Of a DNA stretch of 59,587 nucleotides, positions 38,203 through 46,123 are shown in pieces. The stretch comes from a virus: positions 1 to 59,587 of the IMG/VR virus record IMGVR_UViG_3300029309_000030; one strand, 5' to 3'. The number at the start of each line of letters is the position of its first letter. Position 1 is the stretch's first letter. The notes under the pieces are model-generated. The model was not told where the DNA came from, did not search any database, and saw nothing but the letters and a program-made list of their open reading frames with translations. Both the position numbers and the translations under genes were made by a program.

Positions 38203-38904
38203 TCACAATAAATCCATTATGTCTTCATCTATTTTACCGTCTGCTTGTGCAAGTAAACCGGCTTTGACTCGCTTCCAAGTTTCGGGGCTCTCCTTACCTA
38301 ACTCCACTTTAAGCACATTGATAGTATTGTTGGCAATATTCTGTGTTGGCTCTGCCCATTTTTCTTGGTAAGTCGTTAAATCTTTGAGAGTTTCTCTTAC
38401 CTCTTTATGCAACCTAACCATATCAGATATGACACCGTCATCATGTATGCTTGTTTCTTCCATAAACTGTGCAAGTTTACCGTTTAAGCCTTGTACATTG
38501 TTTCGCAATATATTAACTTCCTCTCCTACTTTTATAGATACAAGAGCGGTAGAACTTTTCTTTACCAAGGGTTGGAAATGGTGCTTCATATGTCGATAAA
38601 CTGCTTCTTCACTACACTCTAATTGTTGAGCAATTTCTTCTGTGGTGATATTACCTTCAAAGTAATCTACTTCTAATATTCTTCTGTTATCGTCAGTGCA
38701 TACTTTACACGAATGATTTGCACCCTCGTGGTATTCACCTACATGATTTTTCATGTGTCGTTCTGCGGTATTGGCTCTCCAACCCATATCTTTGTCCAAA
38801 ACTTGAGGGTTAGCAATGCCGTCAATGATGTTCTGCTCTAACATTTCACGGTCACCGTGTTGACAAAAAGGACATGACCGTTTAGTCTGACGCTGACCCG
38901 CCAT
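38203..38904 (-). CDS. Tandem zinc-HTH protein, candidate small terminase
   Basis: The product has 233 residues. Two repeats have identical spacing: Cys11/14 with His50/54, and Cys66/69 with His105/109, that is C-x2-C-x35-H-x3-H. Between the cysteines and histidines are helix-turn-helix segments (ITTEEIAQQLECSEEAVYRHMKHH is the clearer one). The C-terminal half is coiled coil (VNILRNNVQGLNGKLAQFMEET; DMVRLHKEVRETLKDL). DNA-binding HTH plus oligomerising coiled coil, upstream of TerL, fits a small terminase. A transcription regulator is an alternative. Confidence 0.65.
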   Translation of the reverse strand: MAGQRQTKRSCPFCQHGDREMLEQNIIDGIANPQVLDKDMGWRANTAERHMKNHVGEYHEGANHSCKVCTDDNRRILEVDYFEGNITTEEIAQQLECSEEAVYRHMKHHFQPLVKKSSTALVSIKVGEEVNILRNNVQGLNGKLAQFMEETSIHDDGVISDMVRLHKEVRETLKDLTTYQEKWAEPTQNIANNTINVLKVELGKESPETWKRVKAGLLAQADGKIDEDIMDLL

Positions 38905-38964
38905 AGAAAGCCCATGGTATTTACACGGATAACCCTTTTGAACAAGAAGCCCCAGTCAAGATGT

Positions 38965-39300
38965 ATGAAACTGCCTAGAATACAGCCTAAAATTATGGGC
39001 GTACCCGTTTCTATAGAGACTGCTAGAAATCTAGCAAAGGCTGGTAGAGACATAGCAATGAAAAGATATGTTCCAGATGATGTGAAAAGAAGCAGAATGG
39101 AACATTGCATGATATGTCCAAGTTGGGAACACAGAAGTAACAGATGTTTAGAGTGCGGTTGTCAAATGAGAGTAAAAACTAGTCTCACATCAAGTGAGTG
39201 CCCTCTTGGAAAGTGGGGTAGATTAGTAATATTAAATACTGGAAATTCTGCTATAGATGCCGCCGAGCATAAAGAAAGCGCCGAACAAACCAGCAACTAG
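38965..39300 (+). CDS. Lone rightward gene: cysteine-rich zinc-binding protein
   Basis: ATG 38965 (MKLPRIQPKIMG) is preferred over ATG 38914, since the extra residues look uncharacteristic; neither has a clear ribosome binding site. The 111-residue product has a helical N-terminus and a cysteine cluster HCMICPSWEHRSNRCLECGCQM...ECPLGKW. C-x2-C...C-x2-CGC...CPLGKW is a pattern found in small phage proteins of unknown function. It is the only gene on this strand left of 52 kb, and its 3' end overlaps the convergent membrane gene by 69 nt. Confidence 0.6.
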   Translation: MKLPRIQPKIMGVPVSIETARNLAKAGRDIAMKRYVPDDVKRSRMEHCMICPSWEHRSNRCLECGCQMRVKTSLTSSECPLGKWGRLVILNTGNSAIDAAEHKESAEQTSN

Positions 39301-39477
39301 GTAAGCCATAGTATCACTACTCAGATTATCAGCACCTGTGACTAAAATAAGACCAAGTGTAACTATTATCGCTAGTAATTGAACCATGACCATATCAATG
39401 ATAACACTTTTCATAGGAGAAAATATGCCCATGGCAGTGTTTGAAATGCTGTAAAGTGGATTATTATCTATCATCAT
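39232..39477 (-). CDS. Two-helix membrane protein
   Basis: The product has 81 residues with two strong transmembrane segments (VQLLAIIVTLGLILV and MAYLVAGLFGAFFML). It overlaps the end of the convergent rightward gene. It follows the Gln/Met-rich gene with a 4 nt overlap and closes the membrane/GTPase group, so it may act with that set in the host membrane. A holin-like role is possible from size and topology but not supported by any signature. Confidence 0.65.
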   Translation of the reverse strand: MMIDNNPLYSISNTAMGIFSPMKSVIIDMVMVQLLAIIVTLGLILVTGADNLSSDTMAYLVAGLFGAFFMLGGIYSRISSI

Positions 39478-40118
39478 CTCATCCCCATCATCCTACCCAT
39501 GAAACTACCCGCAGCAGTGCCTGCTCTGTTCATGAATCCTTCATCCTGTAAAGCAGCGCTTAGCGCACCGCCCATCATAGACTGCTGTGCCATTGCTACA
39601 ATCTGCTGTTGTTGCATTTCGGCGTTTTGTATGTTTTGCTGACTTGCCATTTTGAGGGCATTGAATTGGTTGGATACATTTTCTCCACTCATAGTCTGTA
39701 GATTCTGAGGCAAACTTGTTACATCCATCTGCATAGTACCGCCCTCTTCGTCAATAACAAACTTGGCATTTTTCAGTATCTCTAAAACTGAAAAACTAAC
39801 TAAATCATTGAGTAACTGTAGTAATGTTTGCATTTGTGTGCCCGCAATGAATCTGTCAGCAGGCGCTAGGCTTTTCATCAAAGCCAACAATATATCAGTT
39901 TCACTAGGTGGCATCATAGGTTGACTCATCATGCCTTGTTGCATACCAGCGCCACCCATCATACCCGACATGAACGGATTTTGTGCAGCCTGCTGCATCA
40001 TTCCGCCTTGTGGAGCAAATGGATTTTGGGTCTGACCCTGTACAGGCATTTGTCCCGGTTGACCTACGCCTAAGTTTAGTTTTCCGCTACTTTGCTGATT
40101 GTTTCCGAATAATCCCAT
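39474..40118 (-). CDS. Gln/Met-rich protein
   Basis: The product has 214 residues from ATG 40118 with a GGTGATATA site. The N-terminal third is Gly/Gln/Pro/Met low-complexity sequence (NPFAPQGGMMQQAAQNPF). A compact hydrophobic centre follows (LLQLLNDLVSFSVLEILKNAKFVIDEEGG), then a Gln/Met-rich helix (QQNIQNAEMQQQQIVAMAQ). It is co-transcribed with the zinc protein and GTPase. No known family is recognised; the ordered middle could be a dimerisation unit. Confidence 0.6.
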   Translation of the reverse strand: MGLFGNNQQSSGKLNLGVGQPGQMPVQGQTQNPFAPQGGMMQQAAQNPFMSGMMGGAGMQQGMMSQPMMPPSETDILLALMKSLAPADRFIAGTQMQTLLQLLNDLVSFSVLEILKNAKFVIDEEGGTMQMDVTSLPQNLQTMSGENVSNQFNALKMASQQNIQNAEMQQQQIVAMAQQSMMGGALSAALQDEGFMNRAGTAAGSFMGRMMGMR

Positions 40119-40126
40119 TATATCAC

Positions 40127-41152
40127 CTATTGTTGAGGGAGGCTCATCTGTTCTGATTGTTCCAAGGTGTTTTGATTGATAACACCATTGGTTGTATTAT
40201 TTACTGCCATACCAACCGAGCCTCCGGCACTTGGGACGACATTTTGTGTAATTCCTAAATTAGCAATCGCATCACTGAGTTGGGGATTGGCTGCTAATAT
40301 TTCTTTTTGAAATAACCTCAAATCGAAATATATTGCAGTTATATCATTGATTCCGGTTTCTGGGTTTTTGTAATGCATTAGGCTAATACCGGCCTGTGTC
40401 TTAGAATCTTTTTCGAGTTCCATAAAGAACGGCTCATACTTTTTTAGAAACTCAGGAGTGTTATCTTTTTTCTTGACTATAGAAATTGGCACTGCGATTG
40501 TTGATACACCCTTTTTAACCATCTCTTTCATACCAGTTTTAGTCTTATTATGCTCTTTGTCAGCCTCTAGTTCCCATTTGCACAATAGATGGTAAAGATG
40601 CAAGTGCTCAGGACAATAAGTACCTTTCATTTTCCTACCGTTAGTCACTTGCTCTCTAGCAACAAACGGTTCCGGTGTTTGTGTCACCGGATTTCTCCAA
40701 TACAAATCCCAAAGACTTTGACCAGACTCTTCGTCAGTGATTTTTGCATAGAGATTATCATACTTGATTAGTTCTTCGCAGTTGCATCCGTCAACCACGC
40801 ACAAGTTACTCTGTCTGTTGTAACGGTATTTGCGACCCCATATCCATCTGATGGGGTTATACCAAGCCCGTTTTGTCGGTGTTAATAATTTTCTAGCCTG
40901 CTTAATATCTTGCTTTCTTGCTTTTCTTGGGTCAGGATGTCTACTTGGATAAAAATTAACTTTTGGTACTTCGATGTTTTGTTTAGTTGCGACTTCTTTC
41001 ATACCCTGTTGTGCTGCTTGCATCTCAAGCAACTGCTCATGACTAGCGTTACCCTGCTGTCCCAATGCTGCTAAATGAGCCTGACTCATGTTTGCCAAAT
41101 TTACATCGCCCTGTGGCACCCTTCCGTATCCTCCAAATCCCCAATTGTTCAT
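40127..41152 (-). CDS. Zinc-finger protein next to the GTPase
   Basis: ATG 41152 (MNNWGFGG) follows AGGTGATAAG, so the upstream in-frame codons are left out. The product has 341 residues: a Gln-rich N-terminus, a basic amphipathic stretch (KQARKLLTPTKRAWYNPIRWIWGRKYRYNRQ) and a metal site CVVDGCNCEE...YCPEHLHLYHLLCKW, then an alpha/beta C-terminal domain ending in a Gln/Asn-rich tail. The same kind of C-x4-C...C-x-E-H finger occurs in the 44378-46123 product. The basic Trp-rich stretch may contact membrane. Function unknown. Confidence 0.6.
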   Translation of the reverse strand: MNNWGFGGYGRVPQGDVNLANMSQAHLAALGQQGNASHEQLLEMQAAQQGMKEVATKQNIEVPKVNFYPSRHPDPRKARKQDIKQARKLLTPTKRAWYNPIRWIWGRKYRYNRQSNLCVVDGCNCEELIKYDNLYAKITDEESGQSLWDLYWRNPVTQTPEPFVAREQVTNGRKMKGTYCPEHLHLYHLLCKWELEADKEHNKTKTGMKEMVKKGVSTIAVPISIVKKKDNTPEFLKKYEPFFMELEKDSKTQAGISLMHYKNPETGINDITAIYFDLRLFQKEILAANPQLSDAIANLGITQNVVPSAGGSVGMAVNNTTNGVINQNTLEQSEQMSLPQQ

Positions 41153-41160
41153 CTTATCAC

Positions 41161-41880
41161 CTAACTTAATAAATCCAACATCGTATTTTCTACATTCCAT
41201 CCTATTTTTGTTGCCATCATACCACGCTTTGTTGGCACCCCAGCCTTTTGAAGCCTAACCAAATCTTCTCTAAATGGGTCAAATATTTTATGTTCGCCCA
41301 GTCTTTGTTGTTGCCAAAGCACATTCGCTTGCTCATCCCACCACTGGTCAGCCTTGTTAGCAACTAACATAATTAACTTTGGTGCATATTTTTTACCTCT
41401 GAACCAAGCCTTGAATTTACGATAACGATATTGTCTGTGTAATATAGCATCGACTAAATACTTGAAGCCGCCGACGGCCTGTACTGCCTCATCGCCACCT
41501 TTGCCACTTCTGTGGTCAATTAAGAAAATCACCGCTTCTACTTGTCTATTGACCAAATCGTCAACCCAAAGATTCCAAAAGCGTTCTTCACCACCAATGT
41601 CAGAAGAATAAACTACTCTCGTATCGCCTTTGTAGGTGACTCGCTTTCTACTTGGTCTGGGTAACAAAAAATGATTAATGCCGGGGACCTTGAAATGTTT
41701 TGTTCTGTCTGCTAAAGGTATTTCTTCCATTTCTCCCGGCGTAGTCATGTATCTGTCTAAAGTAGTTTTACCTACCATAGTAGGTCCATACACTCCAACC
41801 TTCCTTGGTTTCCAATAATGCCACAACTCTTTAGCAAATACCACTCCACCAACAAGAGCAGAACCACCTAATGCTGACAT
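41161..41880 (-). CDS. Arf-like small GTPase with N-terminal hydrophobic anchor
   Basis: The product has 239 residues from ATG 41880 with a GAGGTG site. G motifs are clear: G1 GPTMVGKTT (32-40), G3 SDIGGEERFWNLW (93-105), G4 NKAD (175-178) and a possible G5 ATKIGW. DIGGEE followed by F-W-x-L-W is closest to Arf/Sar/SR-beta GTPases (DVGGQ-type). Residues 3-20 are hydrophobic (GGSALVGGVVFAKELWHYW), suggesting a membrane anchor as in SR-beta. All GTP-contacting residues expected at G1, G3 and G4 are present, so it is probably active. The neighbours are membrane proteins and a zinc-finger protein. Confidence 0.8.
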   Translation of the reverse strand: MSALGGSALVGGVVFAKELWHYWKPRKVGVYGPTMVGKTTLDRYMTTPGEMEEIPLADRTKHFKVPGINHFLLPRPSRKRVTYKGDTRVVYSSDIGGEERFWNLWVDDLVNRQVEAVIFLIDHRSGKGGDEAVQAVGGFKYLVDAILHRQYRYRKFKAWFRGKKYAPKLIMLVANKADQWWDEQANVLWQQQRLGEHKIFDPFREDLVRLQKAGVPTKRGMMATKIGWNVENTMLDLLS

Positions 41881-41889
41881 AATTACACC

Positions 41890-42138
41890 TCAATCGAAAA
41901 TAGAGTTAGACCAACTCTGTAATTTTTCTTTCAACCAGTTGCCTGTAGATTCCCAAAGGTTCCAATCAGTATAATATTCAAAAGCACTGATAGTAAAGGC
42001 TGTTGCTGTAGAAAAAATCACTACTTTAATCCACCCCATACCTCTTTCATAGGCCACATCAACAGTATTCGCTATATGCATACTCCTCAAAGTTTCTTCA
42101 ACAGCATCGTCGCTGGGAGTCTTGAAGATTCGACCCAC
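41890..42138 (-). CDS. Single-pass membrane protein of the GTPase group
   Basis: The product has 82 residues from GTG 42138 with an AGGAGTGA site. One membrane segment (IKVVIFSTATAFTISAF) is followed by a Trp-rich amphipathic C-terminus (YYTDWNLWESTGNWLKEKLQSW). The gene is spaced 9 nt from the GTPase gene, so the two are likely made together. The amphipathic tail may lie on the membrane surface. No family is recognised. Confidence 0.6.
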   Translation of the reverse strand: MGRIFKTPSDDAVEETLRSMHIANTVDVAYERGMGWIKVVIFSTATAFTISAFEYYTDWNLWESTGNWLKEKLQSWSNSIFD

Positions 42139-42144
42139 TTAGGT

Positions 42145-42699
42145 TCACTCCTTTTTCTTGTATCTACCATCAGCGCCTCTAACTTTACCAGACTTGTCTT
42201 GCTTTTCTTCGGCAAAGTCAACCCCAAGTGTCAACGGATTCTTTGCTTTAGGTGTTTCGGGAACAAAATCGGCGGTTCCTAAAGTATCACCATACATTCG
42301 AGCCTCTATCCAAGGGGGAGTTTCGCCCGGATGCTCTTCCATCCACTTTAGTTCAGCCTCTAATTGGGCTTCTTGCATACGCATTTCCATGTCTTGTCGC
42401 CTACGGTCAAAGGTAAACTCCATACTTCGATATCGGTTTCTGCGCTCTCTTTCTTGCGCTGCCATTCTTGCTCTTTCATCCATGCCTTGTTGAAAGAACA
42501 TTTTGAATAAATAATAGGCTAACCCTTGAACAGCAAATGCTGCCATGGCGTAGGTGACCCCGTTGGTAGTAGGATTGTCTAAATCAATCCATAGCGCAGC
42601 GTCAAAAACACCTACTGCTATACCTATACTCACTGCTTGGGTCAATATAAGACCCATCAATCTAATCTCTGCTTGGTCGTGCTCACGATTGGCTTCCAC
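42145..42699 (-). CDS. Two-helix membrane protein with charged coiled-coil tail
   Basis: The product has 184 residues from GTG 42699, with GAGAGGG 5-11 nt upstream. Two membrane segments (LILTQAVSIGIAVGVFDAALW and VTYAMAAFAVQGLAYYLFKMFF, about 15-65) precede a highly charged helix (RARMAAQERERRNRYRSMEF...MRMQEAQLEAELKWMEEH). This first gene of the membrane/GTPase group has its own likely promoter upstream. The topology suggests a membrane-anchored cytoplasmic rod that could serve as docking site for the GTPase or virion parts. Confidence 0.65.
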   Translation of the reverse strand: MEANREHDQAEIRLMGLILTQAVSIGIAVGVFDAALWIDLDNPTTNGVTYAMAAFAVQGLAYYLFKMFFQQGMDERARMAAQERERRNRYRSMEFTFDRRRQDMEMRMQEAQLEAELKWMEEHPGETPPWIEARMYGDTLGTADFVPETPKAKNPLTLGVDFAEEKQDKSGKVRGADGRYKKKE

Positions 42700-42744
42700 A
42701 CTAATCCCTCTCAGTCAGTCCACCTTTGATATCATAAATAAAGT

Positions 42745-42760
42745 GATACTATAAAATTTT
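42745..42760 (-). promoter_or_regulatory. Possible archaeal TATA box for the membrane/GTPase operon
   Basis: On the leftward strand the sequence TTTTATAG lies about 26 nt before a position that would give a 27-nt leader containing the GAGAGGG site of the 42699 gene. The 148-nt gap it lies in is the longest within this part of the leftward block and follows a terminator-like hairpin. This is inferred from spacing and composition only. Confidence 0.35.
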
Positions 42761-42779
42761 AAGTATAACTAAAATAAGA

Positions 42780-42818
42780 TGGGTCGAAGTTTGCGAGAGG
42801 GTTGCTCCCTCCGACCCA
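42780..42818 (-). terminator. Hairpin terminator after the AW-motif gene cluster
   Basis: The outer arms TGGGTCG (42780-42786) and CGACCCA (42812-42818) and inner arms GAGGG (797-801 of the 42 kb stretch) and CCCTC (807-811) form a bulged stem, read on the leftward strand after the stop at 42848 and followed by TCTTATTTT. It probably ends or attenuates transcription of the 52-43 kb operon. Confidence 0.5.
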
Positions 42819-42847
42819 TTAATGCTATGCACTAATATGTCTTGAAA

Positions 42848-44206
42848 TTAATCGTCTTTATTTTCAGAATCTAATTTTTGCCTTTTACCATTCTTTGAAG
42901 GGCCGGGACCTGCTTTTGAACCAATAACAATAACCATACCATGAGCAGGTTTCTTGTCATCTTTCTTTTTCATATCCTTAGCACCCTTACCATCAGCAGC
43001 AAACTTTGGTACTTTCTTACCACCATGTTCGACCATCTCTAAGCCTTCTGCTTTTCTTTCTCCCATGCAGTGGGCTTTACCCAAACAATCTTTTTTCTTA
43101 CACGCCGAGCACTCTGCTTTCTGTTCTGTACCACAGTGCGCTTTGTGTATTCTATACTTAATTTCGCTTATCATTTCGTTTCCTAATCTATTTGTAAACA
43201 TATTATCACTCTTTAGTAATCTGTTAGCAATGTGCATTTCTTCCCCGGTGGCCACTGCCTTACCGCCGTATTGTGCGCTGTCCTCCACTCCCTGCCATAT
43301 TTTTTTCCGTCTGGTAGGGTCTTGGTTACCCAAGACTGGAGTATTAGTTGCGCCAGTTGCCCCGGCTGATGATGTAGAAGAACCGTAGCCAGATGTATCT
43401 ACGCCACCTGCGCTAGGTAGAGCACCTTGTACGAATGGTGCGACAGCGGCAAGGGCTAATTCGGGAACACCTTGCTGTATACCTTGTCCTATGACTTGCG
43501 GTATTCTTGCTGCTGTTCCATATTGCTGATAAGCAGTAGGTTGCTGAGCAATCTCGTCTAATCTACTGGCTTTTCTTCCTAACTTATTGCTTCGCCTAGC
43601 AGCCTGTGCTGCTAATTCAAACTGCGCTTCGGGTGCACGAGATGCAATGCGTTGATTTAATGCATTGACATCTCTGAAATTGATAGGAACGCCTGCTTCC
43701 CGTAGACCCAAAAGTTCGTCACGCTCAGCACGAGCGGCCATCCGGTTTTGAACAGCCCCCCTTGCGTCAGCCGCTGTTCTTGTCGATGCTTCTCTTGCAG
43801 CCTTGGCTCTGTTGGCTGCTCGTTGTGCTCGCTGTGCTCGACTTAAACCAACAGTACTCCTTGCACCTCTGGCAATCCCCCCTGTAATAGCAAGTGGATT
43901 AAGACCTTGAAGTGCACCGAAAGCACCACCTGCAAGTCTACTTCTCCCGGAACTACCTAATTCGTGGTCCATAAGTATACCACCAGTAAGAGGGTCATGA
44001 AGCGCAGCGTCTGCATGAATACCGGGGTCAAATTTACCAGTTTTTGGATTGATGAATCTGCCACCAGCACCGCTATAGGCACCTAATAAACCAAACCCCG
44101 CTCCAACTGCCAAAGGGATTAAGGGAACAATTTTTTCTATCTTATCATCGTTTTGTAACAACGACCATGCAGAATCAATCGCATATGATGATTCCGACAT
44201 GTTCAT
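42848..44206 (-). CDS. AW-motif protein with Gly-rich hydrophobic patch and Cys-rich tail
   Basis: ATG 44206 is chosen because GGTG lies 8 nt upstream. The product has 452 residues. It begins MNMSESSYAIDSAWSLLQND, a copy of the shared helix, and has a second, TGEEMHIANRLLKSDN, at about residue 330. After the first copy comes a hydrophobic Gly patch (IPLAVGAGFGLLGAYSGAG), a long Arg/Ala helix region (RAQRAANRAKAAREAS), then a cysteine cluster (CGTEQKAECSACKKKDCLGKAHC) and a Lys-rich tail. The layout suggests an internal virion protein with membrane-active and DNA-binding parts; this is inference. Confidence 0.65.
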   Translation of the reverse strand: MNMSESSYAIDSAWSLLQNDDKIEKIVPLIPLAVGAGFGLLGAYSGAGGRFINPKTGKFDPGIHADAALHDPLTGGILMDHELGSSGRSRLAGGAFGALQGLNPLAITGGIARGARSTVGLSRAQRAQRAANRAKAAREASTRTAADARGAVQNRMAARAERDELLGLREAGVPINFRDVNALNQRIASRAPEAQFELAAQAARRSNKLGRKASRLDEIAQQPTAYQQYGTAARIPQVIGQGIQQGVPELALAAVAPFVQGALPSAGGVDTSGYGSSTSSAGATGATNTPVLGNQDPTRRKKIWQGVEDSAQYGGKAVATGEEMHIANRLLKSDNMFTNRLGNEMISEIKYRIHKAHCGTEQKAECSACKKKDCLGKAHCMGERKAEGLEMVEHGGKKVPKFAADGKGAKDMKKKDDKKPAHGMVIVIGSKAGPGPSKNGKRQKLDSENKDD

Positions 44207-44378
44207 TCGCACGACACCACTCATCATAAGCCTGTTGGATAAATTGATAATGGTCAGCAGCCTCCATCAATAAACTGAGGCTTTGTGAAGAGCCATCACA
44301 GTGATGCTCTATCTTGCCCAAATTCCACAAAGCAACATGTAGCATTTCTTCAAAGAGTTCTTTCCACCAGTCCATCAT
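44175..44378 (-). CDS. Small helical unknown protein
   Basis: The product has 67 residues from ATG 44378, overlapping the previous stop as TAATG, and ends 31 nt inside the following gene. It is predicted helical with Trp-rich start (MMDWWKELFEEMLHVALWNLGKIEHH) and a Cys near each end. The tight coupling on the 5' side supports it as real. No function can be assigned; it may be a distant, rearranged version of the shared W-containing helix. Confidence 0.5.
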   Translation of the reverse strand: MMDWWKELFEEMLHVALWNLGKIEHHCDGSSQSLSLLMEAADHYQFIQQAYDEWCRANEHVGIIICD

Positions 44379-46123
44379 TACAATCTACCTGTGGTAACGA
44401 GAACCAACTCCCGGTCAATAGGCTTTGTGCTTTTAAGCGTACCTCTTTCCTTGAAATGACGGGCTCGGTTAGTATGCGGGTCTTCTGCAACCAGCGTATG
44501 CCGCTTAGTATGACTCATGTCAGGGCCACCCTTGCCGTAAATGCCTCTTCTTCGTCGCTCACGATTTAACTCTTCACGATATTTTACACGCTCAGGTGTA
44601 GATTCATACTTTTTGTCATACTCTAACTTATGACGCTTAGCCTCTGGACTTACCGGATTCTTGAGAAGTCGCCAAGAAAGGTCTATTGGCTCACCTGCTT
44701 GTATCATTTCTTCTTCCTGTTCTTCTAACATAGGTGAATCTTCCATAAGTCCAACTGGAGTATTCAGATAATCTGTCATTCTTTGCTTCATTCTGCCAAA
44801 CTTGCCCGTAGGTAAATCTGGATTACCTCTTACATCTCCGAACCCAGAACCATACTGATTTATTGTAGTAAATGCTCGTTGAGTTTTTGGAGGTTGCATT
44901 TCAAACATGTCGGGTTGTTGTCTAATTCTACCTTGTAATACTCTTACAGAATTGTTCAAAACATTGAAATCATTTTCTAACTGAGGGGTTCGCCTACCAC
45001 CGGACATCATCATAGTCTCTGGAATTCTCGAAACAAAATCTTTGGCTTTTTGCTGAGATAAAGGGAACGGTAACTCTCCACCCTGATAAGAAGGTGGGCG
45101 AGCCATAACTTGAGAATCCGGTTTAACAAACTTACCTGTCAAATAAGGAACTAATAAATCTCTAATTGTAGCGTTGGGATTATTTCTTAGATGAGTTTGT
45201 AACAAGTCATAATCCATTTCGGTAGGTAAGTGACGAGCGTAGTCACCTCGCCTAACTGATTTTATTATCGAGTTCATTTTTTGCACAAGCACTTGAGCAA
45301 GGTCTGGCTCATACTGCATGGCATGCTCAGTGCACATATGATGGGTATAATCTACGCTTCTTAGCGGGTTGGCATACCTTGCTTTCATCATAGGAGGATT
45401 GTTACAACCGGGTATCGTGCAAGTTTCTGGAGCGTCTACGCCTAGCATACTACCCACACTAATTAACTCTGGAGAAGCATCAGGCATGTTTTCAGGAAAC
45501 TCGCCTTGTTTCAATACCAGCACTGATTTTTTCATTTGTTTAGTTTTCTTTTTCTGTTGTTCGATAAAGTTTCTATAGACACCGGCCTCTTTGGTTTTAC
45601 CCATCTCTCTTGCCCTTTGTTCCATGGCAATGGCTGCCTGTGTTTTGTGAGCGTGACTGCGACTACTATTTTTGATTTTACTAACTGATTGCTTTGCTTT
45701 AGCCGGGTCTTTGAAGCCAAGCCCGTGAATAGTACCTTTTGGATTCTCATCAGTATACAAATCGGAATGTTTCTTCGAGCCTGCGGGCTGACCTTTCTTA
45801 CGAGGTATACGAGGTGCTTTTATCAACACGCTTTTCACAACTGTTGGTTTACCACCAACTCCTTGTTTCTTGGCTCGCTTACGCTTGGTCGCTGCTCGCT
45901 TTTGTCCACTAGTCATCTCGCCGCTAGTCTTTGGAGTCTTACTCGATACTCTTACACTTGGTCGACACTTTGGATAACCTTTACTACCTTTCTTGGCTTT
46001 CGACCTGCCACAAGGTGGGTGTTTACCATCTTTACCTCGACGACTGACATCAACCCACTTTTCTTTGAACCACCTGTTAAGGTTCTTGACAATAAGAACA
46101 TCATGACAGGTGCATTCTGACAT
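44378..46123 (-). CDS. DUF5872-type basic protein with AW motif
   Basis: The product has 581 residues. Residues about 10-95 (NRWFKEKWVDVSRRGKDGKHPPCGRSKAKKGSKGYPKC region, then GEMTSGQKRAATKRKRAKK) match the small basic domain annotated DUF5872 in marine phages and giant viruses. A zinc-finger-like part follows (CTIPGCNN...MCTEHAMQY, about 235-275). Near residue 470 it has QAGEPIDLSWRLLKNP, an internal copy of the shared helix. The C-terminus is basic (KYREELNRERRRRGIYGKGG). It probably binds nucleic acid and is carried in or assembled with the virion. Confidence 0.7.
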   Translation of the reverse strand: MSECTCHDVLIVKNLNRWFKEKWVDVSRRGKDGKHPPCGRSKAKKGSKGYPKCRPSVRVSSKTPKTSGEMTSGQKRAATKRKRAKKQGVGGKPTVVKSVLIKAPRIPRKKGQPAGSKKHSDLYTDENPKGTIHGLGFKDPAKAKQSVSKIKNSSRSHAHKTQAAIAMEQRAREMGKTKEAGVYRNFIEQQKKKTKQMKKSVLVLKQGEFPENMPDASPELISVGSMLGVDAPETCTIPGCNNPPMMKARYANPLRSVDYTHHMCTEHAMQYEPDLAQVLVQKMNSIIKSVRRGDYARHLPTEMDYDLLQTHLRNNPNATIRDLLVPYLTGKFVKPDSQVMARPPSYQGGELPFPLSQQKAKDFVSRIPETMMMSGGRRTPQLENDFNVLNNSVRVLQGRIRQQPDMFEMQPPKTQRAFTTINQYGSGFGDVRGNPDLPTGKFGRMKQRMTDYLNTPVGLMEDSPMLEEQEEEMIQAGEPIDLSWRLLKNPVSPEAKRHKLEYDKKYESTPERVKYREELNRERRRRGIYGKGGPDMSHTKRHTLVAEDPHTNRARHFKERGTLKSTKPIDRELVLVTTGRL

